Program-made: the position numbers and the translations under genes
In this document: one piece after another, positions 38,832-48,701 of the stretch
How positions within the stretch are numbered: the stretch's first letter is position 1
Layout of the letters: every line of letters starts with the position of its first letter
Notes under the pieces: model-generated
What the model saw: only the letters and a program-made list of their open reading frames with translations
Told to the model about the DNA's origin: nothing
Databases searched by the model: none
NCBI GenBank assembly: GCA_900323505.1
Contig: OOIN01000021.1
Location: 558,001 to 622,000, forward strand
Source of the DNA: Ustilago trichophora
Taxonomy: Eukaryota > Basidiomycota > Ustilaginomycetes > Ustilaginales > Ustilaginaceae
Direction: 5' to 3'
DNA length: 64,000 nucleotides

Positions 38832-39363
38832 CTTGCTGTATGATCCGAACCGACGGTTGTGGTTGAGGTTGAGGGATGGTGTAAATCGCTTCAGAAGGTC
38901 GACAGGAAGAAGAAGAAGCAGCAGAAGAAGATATTGGTCTCGCCCCCCACACTTTTCTTCTTCTTCTTCTTCTGCTATTTTGATTGCCGGACCGGGTCAC
39001 GCGGTAAACACTTTTGGAGAGAGAATGGCCTAAGCGCGTGACTCTTCTCGATTCGGCACTAAACGCGTGTTCCTTTGTCTCACTCGCCGGATCGGCACTT
39101 TTTGGCTTTCACACACACTACTTTGATTCGCACAAACTGTGCTAAAATCTCTTCCTTCCCCGCACACACACGACCCTCTCTCACCTACATCCAACCAACC
39201 AACCAACCAACCAACCAACCAACCAACCAACCAACCAACCATCATCCATCAATCGACCTCCTTCTCCTCCTCCTTCTATTTCTTGTCCTTCTCATCTCTC
39301 CACCACTTGGTACGATTCCTCATTCTGCGTCCGAGGTGCGCTTGCGACGAGTTGAACGCAAAC
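38832..39363. other. Divergent promoter, SDR and CRAL-TRIO genes
   Basis: 530 bp with a 50-bp (CCAA)n array at 39191-39240, a GAAGAA/TTCTTC-rich segment at 38900-38980, and no gene. Confidence 0.6.
39191..39240. repeat. (CCAA)n tetranucleotide array in presumptive 5' leader
   Basis: Twelve and a half perfect CCAA units, 124 bp before the CRAL-TRIO ATG. If translation began at the in-frame ATG at 39139 they would encode PTNQ repeats; I consider this leader. Confidence 0.9.
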
Positions 39364-42300
39364 ATGCCATCCGTGCAAGAACTCAAGAGCAAAAACGCAC
39401 GCGCCGTACAAGAAAAGCATCTCGACCTCATCTCCAAGTACACCTCGAACTACTCTTCCGTCGAATCCCTCCACAAACTTGCCAAGTCGCAAATCCTCGA
39501 CGATGTCACCTCCCAACTGCAGCTCAATGAAGAGGGCAAAACTCGCGTCTTGGTTTATCTCTCAGACTATGCCAATCTGTTTCGTTTCCTTCGACGATCG
39601 AGGTACGATCAGGACCAGGCGCTGTCTTTGCTCAATGCAACCGTGCTCTGGAGGATGAGGACCGATTTGGACTTGCTGTCGCTGTCGAGCTTGAATCCGC
39701 TCTACGTCACTCCTCCGCCTCCGAATCCGCCGCTGTTTTGGGTCAACAGTGGGTTTAGAGACTTTTACGGTAGACCGTGTGGCGTTATCAGTCTGCGAAG
39801 TGTAGAGAGAACGGCGGAAAATACACTGGATCAGTTGAAGGAGTACATTGTCGCATGTATGGAGATCATGCGTCGTTACATTGCCGATCTCTACCGCTCC
39901 TCCTCAAGTCAACAACAAGATGATGATGCGACGGTACTCCAAGCAGCCATTGCGGTCGATTTGGCCTCTAGCGGCATGGCAAACCTCGAGTTGGAACTTC
40001 TACCTTTCCTTCTGGACTTGCTCAAGAACCACGTCCCAGGAATGGTAGGTGCGGTATACGTGCTAAACTACGGTTGGGTTCATGCAGGCATGTGGGCGGT
40101 GATCAAGCGAGTTTTACCTCAACAGGCGCTTGCCAAGATCTTCTTCCCTAGTCACGACGAGATGCGGCAGCACTTTGATGGTAAAAATCTGCCCAAGTGC
40201 TACGGAGGAGAGCTGGATATAAGTGTGGAAAGTGCCAGCAATGATGTGCTGAAGAAGTACGGTAGACCGAGCAGGGTTTCCAATGCAGCATCTGTGGGGA
40301 CTCCACCGCACAGTCCAGGGGTTGCGAGACACATGAGTCGAACCAACTCGTACGATAGTATCTACGAGGTCTTCTACTCGGCGGATAGTACACCCTGGGC
40401 CAGTCGGGCTGTAACTCCGAGACACAGCGAACCGTCGACCCCACGCGGCGACAATCCTGCGGGTCCAGGAGGTTTGAAAATGACCCCGAGTGCAGCTAGG
40501 AAATTGAAGCATCTCCAAATGTCGAGGGGGGATCTGTCGAGTGCTGCCGAACACGGCAATCGCGCCAGGTCGGATTCGAATCCGAGGATTGTGGATGGTA
40601 GGGCGATAGGGTTGAGTGTAAATGTGGCTGGGACGGGTAGCAGTAGTCCGTTTGTCACGCCAAGTATGACACCTCTTGGACCGCTCAGCCCGAGGATGAT
40701 GAGGATGAGAAGTGGGGCAGAGCGACATGTTCGATTTTCTACCGAGAATGGCTCACAGCCCGATCGCAGTTCTTCTCCTCGGCGAAGAGTCGGCGCTACA
40801 TCCAACTTTACCCTCTATCTTCCCGAGGACGAAGATGCGATCCTCCCTTCCGAAAGTGAAGACTCTGATGCTAGCGGGAAGGATGGAGAGCTACCTCCAA
40901 CCGCTGTCGAATCTTCTCCTTCTTCTTCGGGCCTATTCAACCGCCTACGCAGGCTCTCCGAAACTCGATTCGCCTCCTCCAAAGACGCCGATTCCACCAC
41001 CACCTCAGACTCGGACAACACCGCCGTAGCCGATGGAACCATAATGTACATCGAGCCGCCTTCCTCCCCACACCTCCAGGTGCCCCACCTTGACGAGCCG
41101 CCCTTACAGCACCACATCCCGCACCATTTCCTCTCGCACCGCACCCGTCGTTCGGCACGCGACGGTCTCGTCTCACCTTACAACGTCAACAATCCGTTCT
41201 TTGGCTATCCCGCCTACAATCCGCCTCCTCTCACCTCGGCGACGTTTAAACTCAACCGTACCCCGACGCCGCAGCATCTGCACTCGCGACGCCGCAAACG
41301 CGATCTGCTGCGTACGCTGACGTATCTGTTTGTTCTGCGCATCTTGGCGGTGCATCGGCGATTGAGATGGAGGATGAGTCTGGTGGCGAGGGAAGTGGCG
41401 AGGGTGGTGAAGAACGGTGGTGGTGATGGACAGGGGGAGACGGATGGAGGAGAGGAGTTTTGGAGGAGTCTCGATAAGAGACGGCTCAACGCAGAGCCGG
41501 AAAATGCGAAGAGAGGGAGCGGTAAGAGGGATGGTAGGGGTTCAGCGTTGGTGAGTGCGGTGAGGAAGGTAATGGGGGCAATGGTGTTGGTGATGTTGCT
41601 AAGGCCGGAGTGGAGGCAGAGGACGCTGGTTAGGGTGTATAATGTTATAGTTGGGGGTAGGAGGGAGGATGAAGGGGAGGTGTTGAATTGGGACGAGTGG
41701 GAGAGAGGCCCTGCTGCAACTGTAGCTAAAGGAAGGAGCTACAGTGGATTGCACCTTCGCCAGAAGCTCGGACTCACATCCACCGCCACCTCCAGCCCCG
41801 GTCCCATTGTATCCACTGCTGCTGCCGGGGGCAGTGGCAGCGGTAAAGCAGGCCGAGGACGAGTCAACCCTCTCGCCGTAGCAGGAGGCCTTATCTCGGC
41901 TGCCTCTCTCAGCTACCTCCTCTACACCTACCTCTCCTCCTCTTCCTCCTCCTCCTCAGGATCCGGCAACGATGACGACGATGACGATGTCTCCCGTCGC
42001 AAACCCAATCTCAAACCCCCTTCCTCCTCCTCCTCCCGAATCCGACCTAGTCTAAGCCTCACCCTCTCCCCCTCCTTCACACGCACCCCTTCTTCAATCA
42101 CCAACCTTCGAACCCTTCTCAACCTCATCTCTCCACTCTTTGTCATCCACCTCATCCTCCCCGGCGACGAGGCCTGCGATATATCCACCTCGATCGCATC
42201 GCTCTCCACATCCCTCGGTCCGATCCCCGATTTCGACTCGCGTCGCATTCTCGAGTACACCCAATCCGGTGGACGATTCGCACTCAGCCGCGCGCTCGCT

Positions 42301-42594
42301 TGCGACTGTCATGTCGAGATAGCTCTTCCCGAATCAGCAGCCCAACCACAAGCGGAAGCGGGGGAAGTGGAGGTGGTGGCGGAGTTGGGCAAGATCAGGA
42401 GAAGTTGCGGCTTGGTGGTGTACGCATCTCTCGGTGGAGGAACGGGAGTTTTGGACGAGTTGAGGAGGTTGGGAGAGACGGAAGGGAGGGAGGCGCCGAA
42501 TGGGATGCGTGTCTTTGATCTGGGTGTTGACGATGGCGCAATGTGGCAGGATTTAGGTGAGAGGTTGGGAGATTTGCGCCAGGGTTGGAAGTGA
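39364..42594 (+). CDS. CRAL-TRIO (Sec14-like) protein with long membrane-associated C-terminus
   Basis: Intronless, 1076 aa from the ATG at 39364 (MPSVQELKSKNARA). The N-terminal CRAL-TRIO_N helix region (LFRFLRRSRYDQDQALSLL) and lipid-binding CRAL-TRIO domain span about residues 65-285, ending with FPSHDEMRQHFDGKNLPKCYGGELD. Two long Ser/Pro-rich linkers follow. Then comes a basic hydrophobic block (YLFVLRILAVHRRLRWRMSLVAREVARVV), a short VLVMLLR segment, a likely transmembrane helix (NPLAVAGGLISAASLSYLLYTYLSS), and a ~200-residue C-terminal domain I do not recognise. Sec14-type domains move phosphatidylinositol or other lipids between membranes. The C-terminus suggests it is anchored in an organelle membrane, possibly ER or mitochondria. 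Confidence 0.85.
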   Translation: MPSVQELKSKNARAVQEKHLDLISKYTSNYSSVESLHKLAKSQILDDVTSQLQLNEEGKTRVLVYLSDYANLFRFLRRSRYDQDQALSLLNATVLWRMRTDLDLLSLSSLNPLYVTPPPPNPPLFWVNSGFRDFYGRPCGVISLRSVERTAENTLDQLKEYIVACMEIMRRYIADLYRSSSSQQQDDDATVLQAAIAVDLASSGMANLELELLPFLLDLLKNHVPGMVGAVYVLNYGWVHAGMWAVIKRVLPQQALAKIFFPSHDEMRQHFDGKNLPKCYGGELDISVESASNDVLKKYGRPSRVSNAASVGTPPHSPGVARHMSRTNSYDSIYEVFYSADSTPWASRAVTPRHSEPSTPRGDNPAGPGGLKMTPSAARKLKHLQMSRGDLSSAAEHGNRARSDSNPRIVDGRAIGLSVNVAGTGSSSPFVTPSMTPLGPLSPRMMRMRSGAERHVRFSTENGSQPDRSSSPRRRVGATSNFTLYLPEDEDAILPSESEDSDASGKDGELPPTAVESSPSSSGLFNRLRRLSETRFASSKDADSTTTSDSDNTAVADGTIMYIEPPSSPHLQVPHLDEPPLQHHIPHHFLSHRTRRSARDGLVSPYNVNNPFFGYPAYNPPPLTSATFKLNRTPTPQHLHSRRRKRDLLRTLTYLFVLRILAVHRRLRWRMSLVAREVARVVKNGGGDGQGETDGGEEFWRSLDKRRLNAEPENAKRGSGKRDGRGSALVSAVRKVMGAMVLVMLLRPEWRQRTLVRVYNVIVGGRREDEGEVLNWDEWERGPAATVAKGRSYSGLHLRQKLGLTSTATSSPGPIVSTAAAGGSGSGKAGRGRVNPLAVAGGLISAASLSYLLYTYLSSSSSSSSGSGNDDDDDDVSRRKPNLKPPSSSSSRIRPSLSLTLSPSFTRTPSSITNLRTLLNLISPLFVIHLILPGDEACDISTSIASLSTSLGPIPDFDSRRILEYTQSGGRFALSRALACDCHVEIALPESAAQPQAEAGEVEVVAELGKIRRSCGLVVYASLGGGTGVLDELRRLGETEGREAPNGMRVFDLGVDDGAMWQDLGERLGDLRQGWK

Positions 42595-42779
42595 ATCGCG
42601 CAAGATAGGGTTCAATGGTTCATGAATGCATTGCAACAAAAAATAGCGAGTGACAGAGGTGTGAAAAAACAAAACCAACAGAGACGTTCGTTTGTCGTGA
42701 AAGTACCGTAGCGACGGGTTTGATCTAAGCGGGTATGACGTCAACTAAATTTGGGTGGCTTTCTAGATCGACACGAGAC

Positions 42780-44996
42780 TCATGAGCTTGATTGGGAAAG
42801 ATGATCTACGGTTGTGGAAGGGTGATTTTGCCAAGCGTGGTGATTCTGGTTGTTGATCCAGAGGTCTTGGTGATGAGAGTGAAATTCGTCTGGAGTGTGG
42901 GTAAGTTTGGACTGGGGGAGGTTCAATCTGAGGTTGGTCGCTGTGTTTGCAGTTGTGGATGTTGGGGAAGGAGTGCGGGGGGGAGCAATTGAATCGAGAG
43001 AGAAGCTCTGTTCAGCAGATGAGGGGGTTTGCCAGTCTAAGTTTTGGGAAAGATGCGACATGTCGAGTGATGCAAACGACCAATTATCGATGTTTAGACC
43101 GAGGGCGTTGTCGAACATGTGAGCTGCGGATGTGGATGGGTGGGGAGGAGGGGGAGGAGGAGGAGGGTAGAAGGTGGGTTGGGTGGAAGGATGGGGTTGG
43201 TAGAAGGTGAAGGGTTGCAGGTCGGAAGAGGCGAATGGTTGGGAAGGGTGAGGGGGTGGAGGGAGATCGGGTAGAGTGGGGTCGATGACGGAGGATGAGG
43301 TTAGGGGGGTGACGAGGCCGTTTACTTCGGTGAAATTGTACGAGTTTGTCGTGTTGGGCCAACAGGAGGAAGAGGCGAGAGGGGAGGTGTCTGTGCTGTT
43401 CGTAGCCGTATTGGTTGCATTAGTAGGCTGGTTGGGGAACGAAAGAGATCGAGTGGAAGGGGCAGAGAAGGACTGTGATCTTGGTTGAATTATAGGAGCC
43501 ATCAGACCGAGACCAATCATATTTCCATGCTGCTGCTGTTCCTGCTGTTGCTGCTGCTGCTGCTGCTGAATATGGTGGTGGTGATGGGGATCCAAAAAAG
43601 CAGGAAGAGGGCGAGATTTAACCTCAGCACTGCGACTACTGCTAGTCGCGATGCTTCTACGTTTATTCTGTCCCGCACCACCATTGGCGAGACCAGAGGC
43701 GCTGTTGGTACTATTCGACTTGGTCATAAGCTGAGAAGCAGCTCTTTTAGCACCCGATTTCTTCTCTGCCACCAACTCGGGTGTGACGCTCCTTGCAATG
43801 TGTCTTCCTGCCACCGTCATCCCGTTTTGCTCGCTACACCAACCATCCAGTGTACTAACGCCAACTTTAACCACTTGATCTTTATTCCCCTCCCCCTTCT
43901 CCCTCAACTTCTCCTCCTCCCTCGCGATCCGATAGACATCCATCAGCAGGCTGACTTTATCCGCCTTGATCAGGGCCACCACCTCGGCTGTTGCGAGTTG
44001 CAGCCTCGCCACTTGAACCTTGGGGCTTCGAAGGATGGTGAGGAGCAAGGCGTGACGTTCGGGCTTCATCAGATGGTCGGGTTCCTTGTGACGTACACCG
44101 GCAGGCCACCAATCCGGCTTTCCGGCTTCGCCCTTGTTGTAAGGGCAACGCGTTTGTTTTTTAGGTTCGATGATTTTGATCCATGCTTTGGCGACCGTTT
44201 TGCAAACGCCTTGTTGGAGCTGGCCGAAACGGAGCTCGAGAAAAGCGGTTCGTGCGGCTTCGTTGGCGAGGGTGATTTCGATTGTAGGTGCGGTGGAAGA
44301 GTTGGTGGTGAGGGGGAAAGTTGTAGATGAAGTGGAGAGAGAGTTGCGCGAGAGAAGTCGAGACGAAGAGTTGAGAAGAGGCGTGGATGTTCGCGGAGCA
44401 CCATCGTCACCGAATCCAGCAGAGGAGGTTGGAAAAAGAGGTGCAGATTTGGGAGCCATCATATCATCCCGCAATCCACCGGTGAAGCTCGAACGAGAGC
44501 GAAGAAAGTGCTGATTAGCAATGGCTGTATTGAGCGGAGCCAGAGGACCTCTCTTTGCCTTTGCGCCTCCCGCCATCGCGCCTCCAGCCTCGTTGTCATT
44601 CTCCTTATTGCCAGCGTCACCGGTGCCATTCGAATCGGTAAACACATCCTCCATCTCTGCCTCTGCCGCCACACCGTCGTCATCATCATCGCTCAGCAGA
44701 TCCTCAAACACCTTCCCTCCTGCTCCACCACTACCACCGTTACTCTTAACGAGCTGTTTGGCCTCTTCGGCAATGCCACCTTTGACGAACCAATCGTCGA
44801 GTCTGCTCTGGAGCGCTTGGCTTGCATACGTCTCAACATCGCCTCGGGCGGAGACCCACATGATGGCGAAATGGCTTCCATTGATGTAAGCCGCTTTGCC
44901 TAACGCACGCAGCACCTGATCGCGTTTGTTCTTGTAGTGTCGATGCTGTCGACTGGGAGAACTGTACGGTTCTACGCGAACGGGGATGCGTGGCAT
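42780..44996 (-). CDS. YDR124W-like (DUF2841) helical-bundle domain protein, putative regulator
   Basis: Intronless, 738 aa. An N-terminal domain (KRDQVLRALGKAAYINGSHFAIMWVSARGDVETYAS) is followed by a low-complexity acidic/Gly linker. The conserved block at about residues 245-400 includes FGQLQQGVCKTVAKAWIKIIEPKKQTRCPYN...DWWPAGVRHKEPDHLMKPERHALLLTILRS, which I match from memory to DUF2841 (yeast YDR124W and the hrmA-associated cluster protein). The C-terminal half is Ser/Asn/Pro-rich with a His run and a polyQ tract coded by CTG repeats (~43535-43570). The domain is found in fungal proteins with proposed regulatory roles, but no molecular function is established. It converges on the CRAL-TRIO gene. 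Confidence 0.75.
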   Translation of the reverse strand: MPRIPVRVEPYSSPSRQHRHYKNKRDQVLRALGKAAYINGSHFAIMWVSARGDVETYASQALQSRLDDWFVKGGIAEEAKQLVKSNGGSGGAGGKVFEDLLSDDDDDGVAAEAEMEDVFTDSNGTGDAGNKENDNEAGGAMAGGAKAKRGPLAPLNTAIANQHFLRSRSSFTGGLRDDMMAPKSAPLFPTSSAGFGDDGAPRTSTPLLNSSSRLLSRNSLSTSSTTFPLTTNSSTAPTIEITLANEAARTAFLELRFGQLQQGVCKTVAKAWIKIIEPKKQTRCPYNKGEAGKPDWWPAGVRHKEPDHLMKPERHALLLTILRSPKVQVARLQLATAEVVALIKADKVSLLMDVYRIAREEEKLREKGEGNKDQVVKVGVSTLDGWCSEQNGMTVAGRHIARSVTPELVAEKKSGAKRAASQLMTKSNSTNSASGLANGGAGQNKRRSIATSSSRSAEVKSRPLPAFLDPHHHHHIQQQQQQQQQEQQQHGNMIGLGLMAPIIQPRSQSFSAPSTRSLSFPNQPTNATNTATNSTDTSPLASSSCWPNTTNSYNFTEVNGLVTPLTSSSVIDPTLPDLPPPPHPSQPFASSDLQPFTFYQPHPSTQPTFYPPPPPPPPHPSTSAAHMFDNALGLNIDNWSFASLDMSHLSQNLDWQTPSSAEQSFSLDSIAPPRTPSPTSTTANTATNLRLNLPQSKLTHTPDEFHSHHQDLWINNQNHHAWQNHPSTTVDHLSQSSS

Positions 44997-45484
44997 GTTG
45001 TTGGGGCCACAGCGGTGTGCACGCGAAGCTGCTTCTCGGAGGTTTTTTTTTGTTTTGTTTTGCGAGAGTTGGTGGTTGTAGTCGACGTGATAAAGTTATA
45101 GATAGTCTGGTTTAGAAAGATAGAAAAGGTTGAGATACGACTAGTTCATCGAGCAATATGGTGATGTTGGCTGTCGAGGTTGCTGTTTTGGAACCGGGGC
45201 GTGTGTTGTTGAGCTGGAGAGCAGGCAACGTCGTTGTAAGCCAAAGCTAAAATAGAACCTAGCCAAGATAAAAAGTGTATAGACGATCGAACCAAGCAAG
45301 AACAATGGAAAGGAAAGGAGAGATGATGGTGAGAACAGAACCTCTCTCCTTTGCTCGAGTGAGACATGGTCAAACCAGAGCAATGCTTGCTTTGCTACTG
45401 CTGTTGCTGCACGACGTCGATCCACCCACCTACACGAACACGCGTGCAACTAAACTCATGCTTTCACCAAACTGAGTGTGTCTG

Positions 45485-45536
<52 letters not shown>

Positions 45537-46562
45537 GATAAACAACGTTAGAGGGGGGTGAAGGGCGGATCTAGGAATGTGCAGTGCACCCGGCGGACAA
45601 GGATTTTTGTTTTCTTTCTCTGCTGTGTCGGAGTCCTGGAAGGCAATATGGCATGGACATGACACACACACACAAACCTACACAGAGTGTGAGAGAGCTA
45701 TTTTAGAGGAGCGATACAGAGAATACAGTAGCAGTATTAGTGGTGTGTTCTGAGTGGAAGGAGGGGCGATACTTGACAGGCGAAATCTTTGATTCTCGCT
45801 GTAGCTGCCAGGAGAGAGAGAGAGAGAGAGGAGCTGACGGTTTGTGGAATTTGTATGCGGTGCGCATTCTTGGAATTGCGTTTTTTTTTTTATTTCTTTT
45901 TTTAATTTTTTATTTTATTCGTATATATTTTTATCCGCTACCCAAGCTCCTCCCTCACTACTTGCATCGTACTTCTAACGAATCGAGCGTTCGGTAGCGA
46001 CCAACAGCTCTTCCAACACTCACGATGATCAACGCGAACGCAGTCAGCTCTGGGTCAAAGACACTCTGAGGGTTGTAAGCTGTTCAAAACAGCGTAACGG
46101 TGTCAAGCAGAGGCAGAATCGCTTGGCCTCGCTAAAGTAACAAGGCATCGCGCGGCACATTCCGCACCAGGTTCCAGAAATGTTGCTTTTCCCCCCCCCC
46201 TTCCACACGGTGGTCTCGCTCTGGGGGAATGAGTGGCCCGTCTTCTTCCCATTTGAACCTTTTGCCGCCCCTACTTGTTCGGCTGCGAAATGCTTCTCGA
46301 CGCAGATGGTGGTGGATCGAGCAGATCGAGCCCCGATCTGGTCTTACTGAAGAGTGGAAATTGTATTGCCGTCCGGGAAGATTTGTATCCCTCGTCAGAC
46401 GGTCTAGCTATGTATCTCTCACAAATACCAGATCCCAACGCACACACACAAACACAGAGAAAGGATGCAAAGATCGTTGGGAGGAAAAAGAGCTAAAAGT
46501 ACATGATTCGAAAACAAAAGAGCGATGCTAACACAACAGATTCAGAAGGGGGAGAAAGAAGA
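44997..46562. other. Gene-free region between DUF2841 gene and TOA2
   Basis: 1.57 kb with a perfect (GT)n array (45487-45532), a GA tract near 45812, T-rich runs near 45870-45940, a TACAGTA motif at 45724-45730, and a C-run near 46190. No ORF has a recognisable domain. Confidence 0.6.
45487..45532. repeat. (GT)n dinucleotide array
   Basis: 23 uninterrupted GT units. Confidence 0.95.
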
Positions 46563-47238
46563 TCACTTGGACGTACTATCTGCCATCTTGCAAGCGACGA
46601 TTTTGACCTTGTCGACGTCCAAGATTTCGCTATTGTCGAGTTTGAGCGTGGCGTTGCGGACGCGGAAGGTCCATACTTCTTCGCAGAGGCGGTAGTCTTT
46701 TAGGTGGCCCTGTTTGGGTTGGGGTGGGGAGATGTGGAGAGGGTGGTGGGGACGTGGGTGCGGAGGTGGACAATACCGGTCGATAGTACAAAAGAAGATC
46801 AACATCATCAGCGACCGTCCTATTTCTACCTCAAATGCCAACCGCCGAGCCAGAACGCCCCTCTTCCGTCCTCGCTATGAAGTGGTATCCTTGAAGCAAT
46901 AACGTACCTTGAGCTGACTTTTCGCCTTTACATTCTTGCCCAGATTGGTTGCGATGGATTTATCGAATTCGTTCAGAACGCGCATAGCCAGGACAGGATT
47001 GATGTGACCCGATTGGATCAGTTCGTCCAGTGCGTCTGTGAGTTGCATGCCGATGCTGTGCGGATGGTCGTGTCGTGTCAAGAAACAAGGTATCCGTGTT
47101 AGTGCTGCTATTCTACTTTGCTCTAACAGTTCTGGTTCCTGAAAGGACTATAAAGTTGGAATAGAGGGGTGATGGCACTTACGAAGACCGTCGATAGAGC
47201 TCATAGTAGAGCTGCTTGTTTGCGCTCGTTGAAGCCAT
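46563..47238 (-). CDS. TOA2: Transcription initiation factor TFIIA gamma subunit
   Basis: Three exons: 47238-47183, 47055-46908, 46709-46563 (donors GTAAGT and GTACGT; acceptors CAG), 116 aa. Splicing gives the signature [25 protein letters not shown] (N-terminal helical bundle) and the C-terminal beta-barrel part [25 protein letters not shown], exactly the length and order of yeast Toa2. TFIIA stabilises TBP on promoters. The retained-intron frames stop quickly, so splicing is required. Divergent to DJ-1. Confidence 0.96.
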
Positions 47239-47823
47239 TTTTCCTTTTCCTTTCTTGTTCTGTCAAGATCGCGAGTTGCAGAGCTACGTGATACTCTTCC
47301 TTTCCTCCGTGAACGTGAACAGAGGGCGGTAGACAAGGATTTTGGCGGTGACAAACAGGCGATGATGGTTAGAGGTAAAGGTGTGCAAAGAGACGAATTC
47401 CAAGAGGGAATCGGCGCGAACTCAGCCAAAACCGGTTGTTTTGCTTTCCGGCCGGCAATTTTTTCCAAGCCCAACACCTCCACAAAAAACTGAAAAGGCA
47501 AAACAACCACTTTTTAGAGTTGTGGTCCGAGCGAGCCGAGGGTTCTTTTTACAGTAAGTTATAGCGGGGGATACTGTACTGTATGTTTGAGGAGCATCAT
47601 GTTTTGACGCTAGTTATCTTATCTTTTGGAATTCTTCGCTTGCGGCGTTTTATGGCGACTCTGGGATCTGGACTGACGTCGATGCTTCTTTTGTTTTCAC
47701 GCACTTGCAGTACGTTGTTTGTTTTCCGGAATCTCTTCTGGTGGAGTACTTAAGCTTTACATCTCGCCACTTGTCCCATCAGCACCACCAGCATCAACGG
47801 ATCCAATAGTTCCAAGATCAAAA
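47239..47823. other. Divergent promoter, TOA2 and DJ-1 gene
   Basis: 585 bp. It contains TACAGTA at 47550-47556 and two overlapping TACTGTA heptamers at 47572-47583. No gene. Confidence 0.6.
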
Positions 47824-48567
47824 ATGCCCTCCGCACTAATCCTCATCGCCGAAGGCACCGAAGAATCCGAATTCACCATCACCTACGATATCCTCGTTCG
47901 TGGTTCGATCAGCGTCTCTTCTGCCCATGTCGGTTCTTCCTCCTCCACCTCTTCCTCTTCAACCTCACCGCACACCGTCCCATTCGTCACCTGTTCGAGG
48001 GGGGTCAAGATCGTACCCGATCTGTCCTTGACCGACCTGGCTGGGGGGAAAGCTCTCGAATACGACGCCCTAGTCATCCCAGGCGGCGCAAAGGGTGCAG
48101 AACTCATCGGTGCCAATCCAGACGTACAGGCTCTCATCAGCGCCATGTACGCCACAGGCAAAATTGTAGCCGCTATCTGTGCCGGTAGTTTGGCAATAAA
48201 ACACGCAGGTATCGGAAAAGATGGCGCTATCACCAGCCATCCCAGCGTCAAAAACTCCCTCGATAAGCGTATGTTCCTCCGATCTTCTCCTTTCTAACAC
48301 AGACAAATTCATCTGACACTCTCTATTCCATCTCCACCAATCGTGGAATGTACAGATTACACCTACAAGGAGCACCGCGTGGTAGTGGCAGATAACCTCA
48401 TCACTAGTAGAGGCCCAGGTACAAGTTTCGAATTTGCCCTCGCCATCGTAGAGGCTATGGTGGGAAAGCACAAGAGGCACGAGATTGAACCTCCGCTCAT
48501 TCTGCCTTCCGGTAGTGTGCGTGGCATCGCGCAGAGTTCGCCTGATCAAGTTTCGCCTTCATCCTAA
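47824..48567 (+). CDS. DJ-1/PfpI family protein (PARK7-like)
   Basis: Two exons, 47824-48268 and 48356-48567 (donor GTATGT, acceptor TACAG), 218 aa. It has the family's conserved Glu near the start (IAEGTEESEF), the nucleophile elbow AAICAGSLAIKHAG with the reactive Cys, and RGPGTSFEFALAIVEAM. Members are oxidative-stress responsive proteins with proposed glyoxalase or deglycase activity. Odd point: a ~20-residue Ser/Thr-rich insertion (SSSSTSSSSTSPHT) after residue 38 lengthens the first beta-strand loop compared with human DJ-1 (189 aa). The intron splits a variable loop and the spliced frame is seamless. Confidence 0.92.
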
Positions 48568-48701
48568 ACCTAAAGGTAGGATACCAATCTGTCTCAAGTG
48601 TGTTTTTGCGGTTTTCCATGCTTTCCAATCCCAATCATGCAGTCTCGACAGTCTTGGTTGGTGGGGACAATGAAGTGTGTGGATTGAATCGGGGCGATGG
48701 A

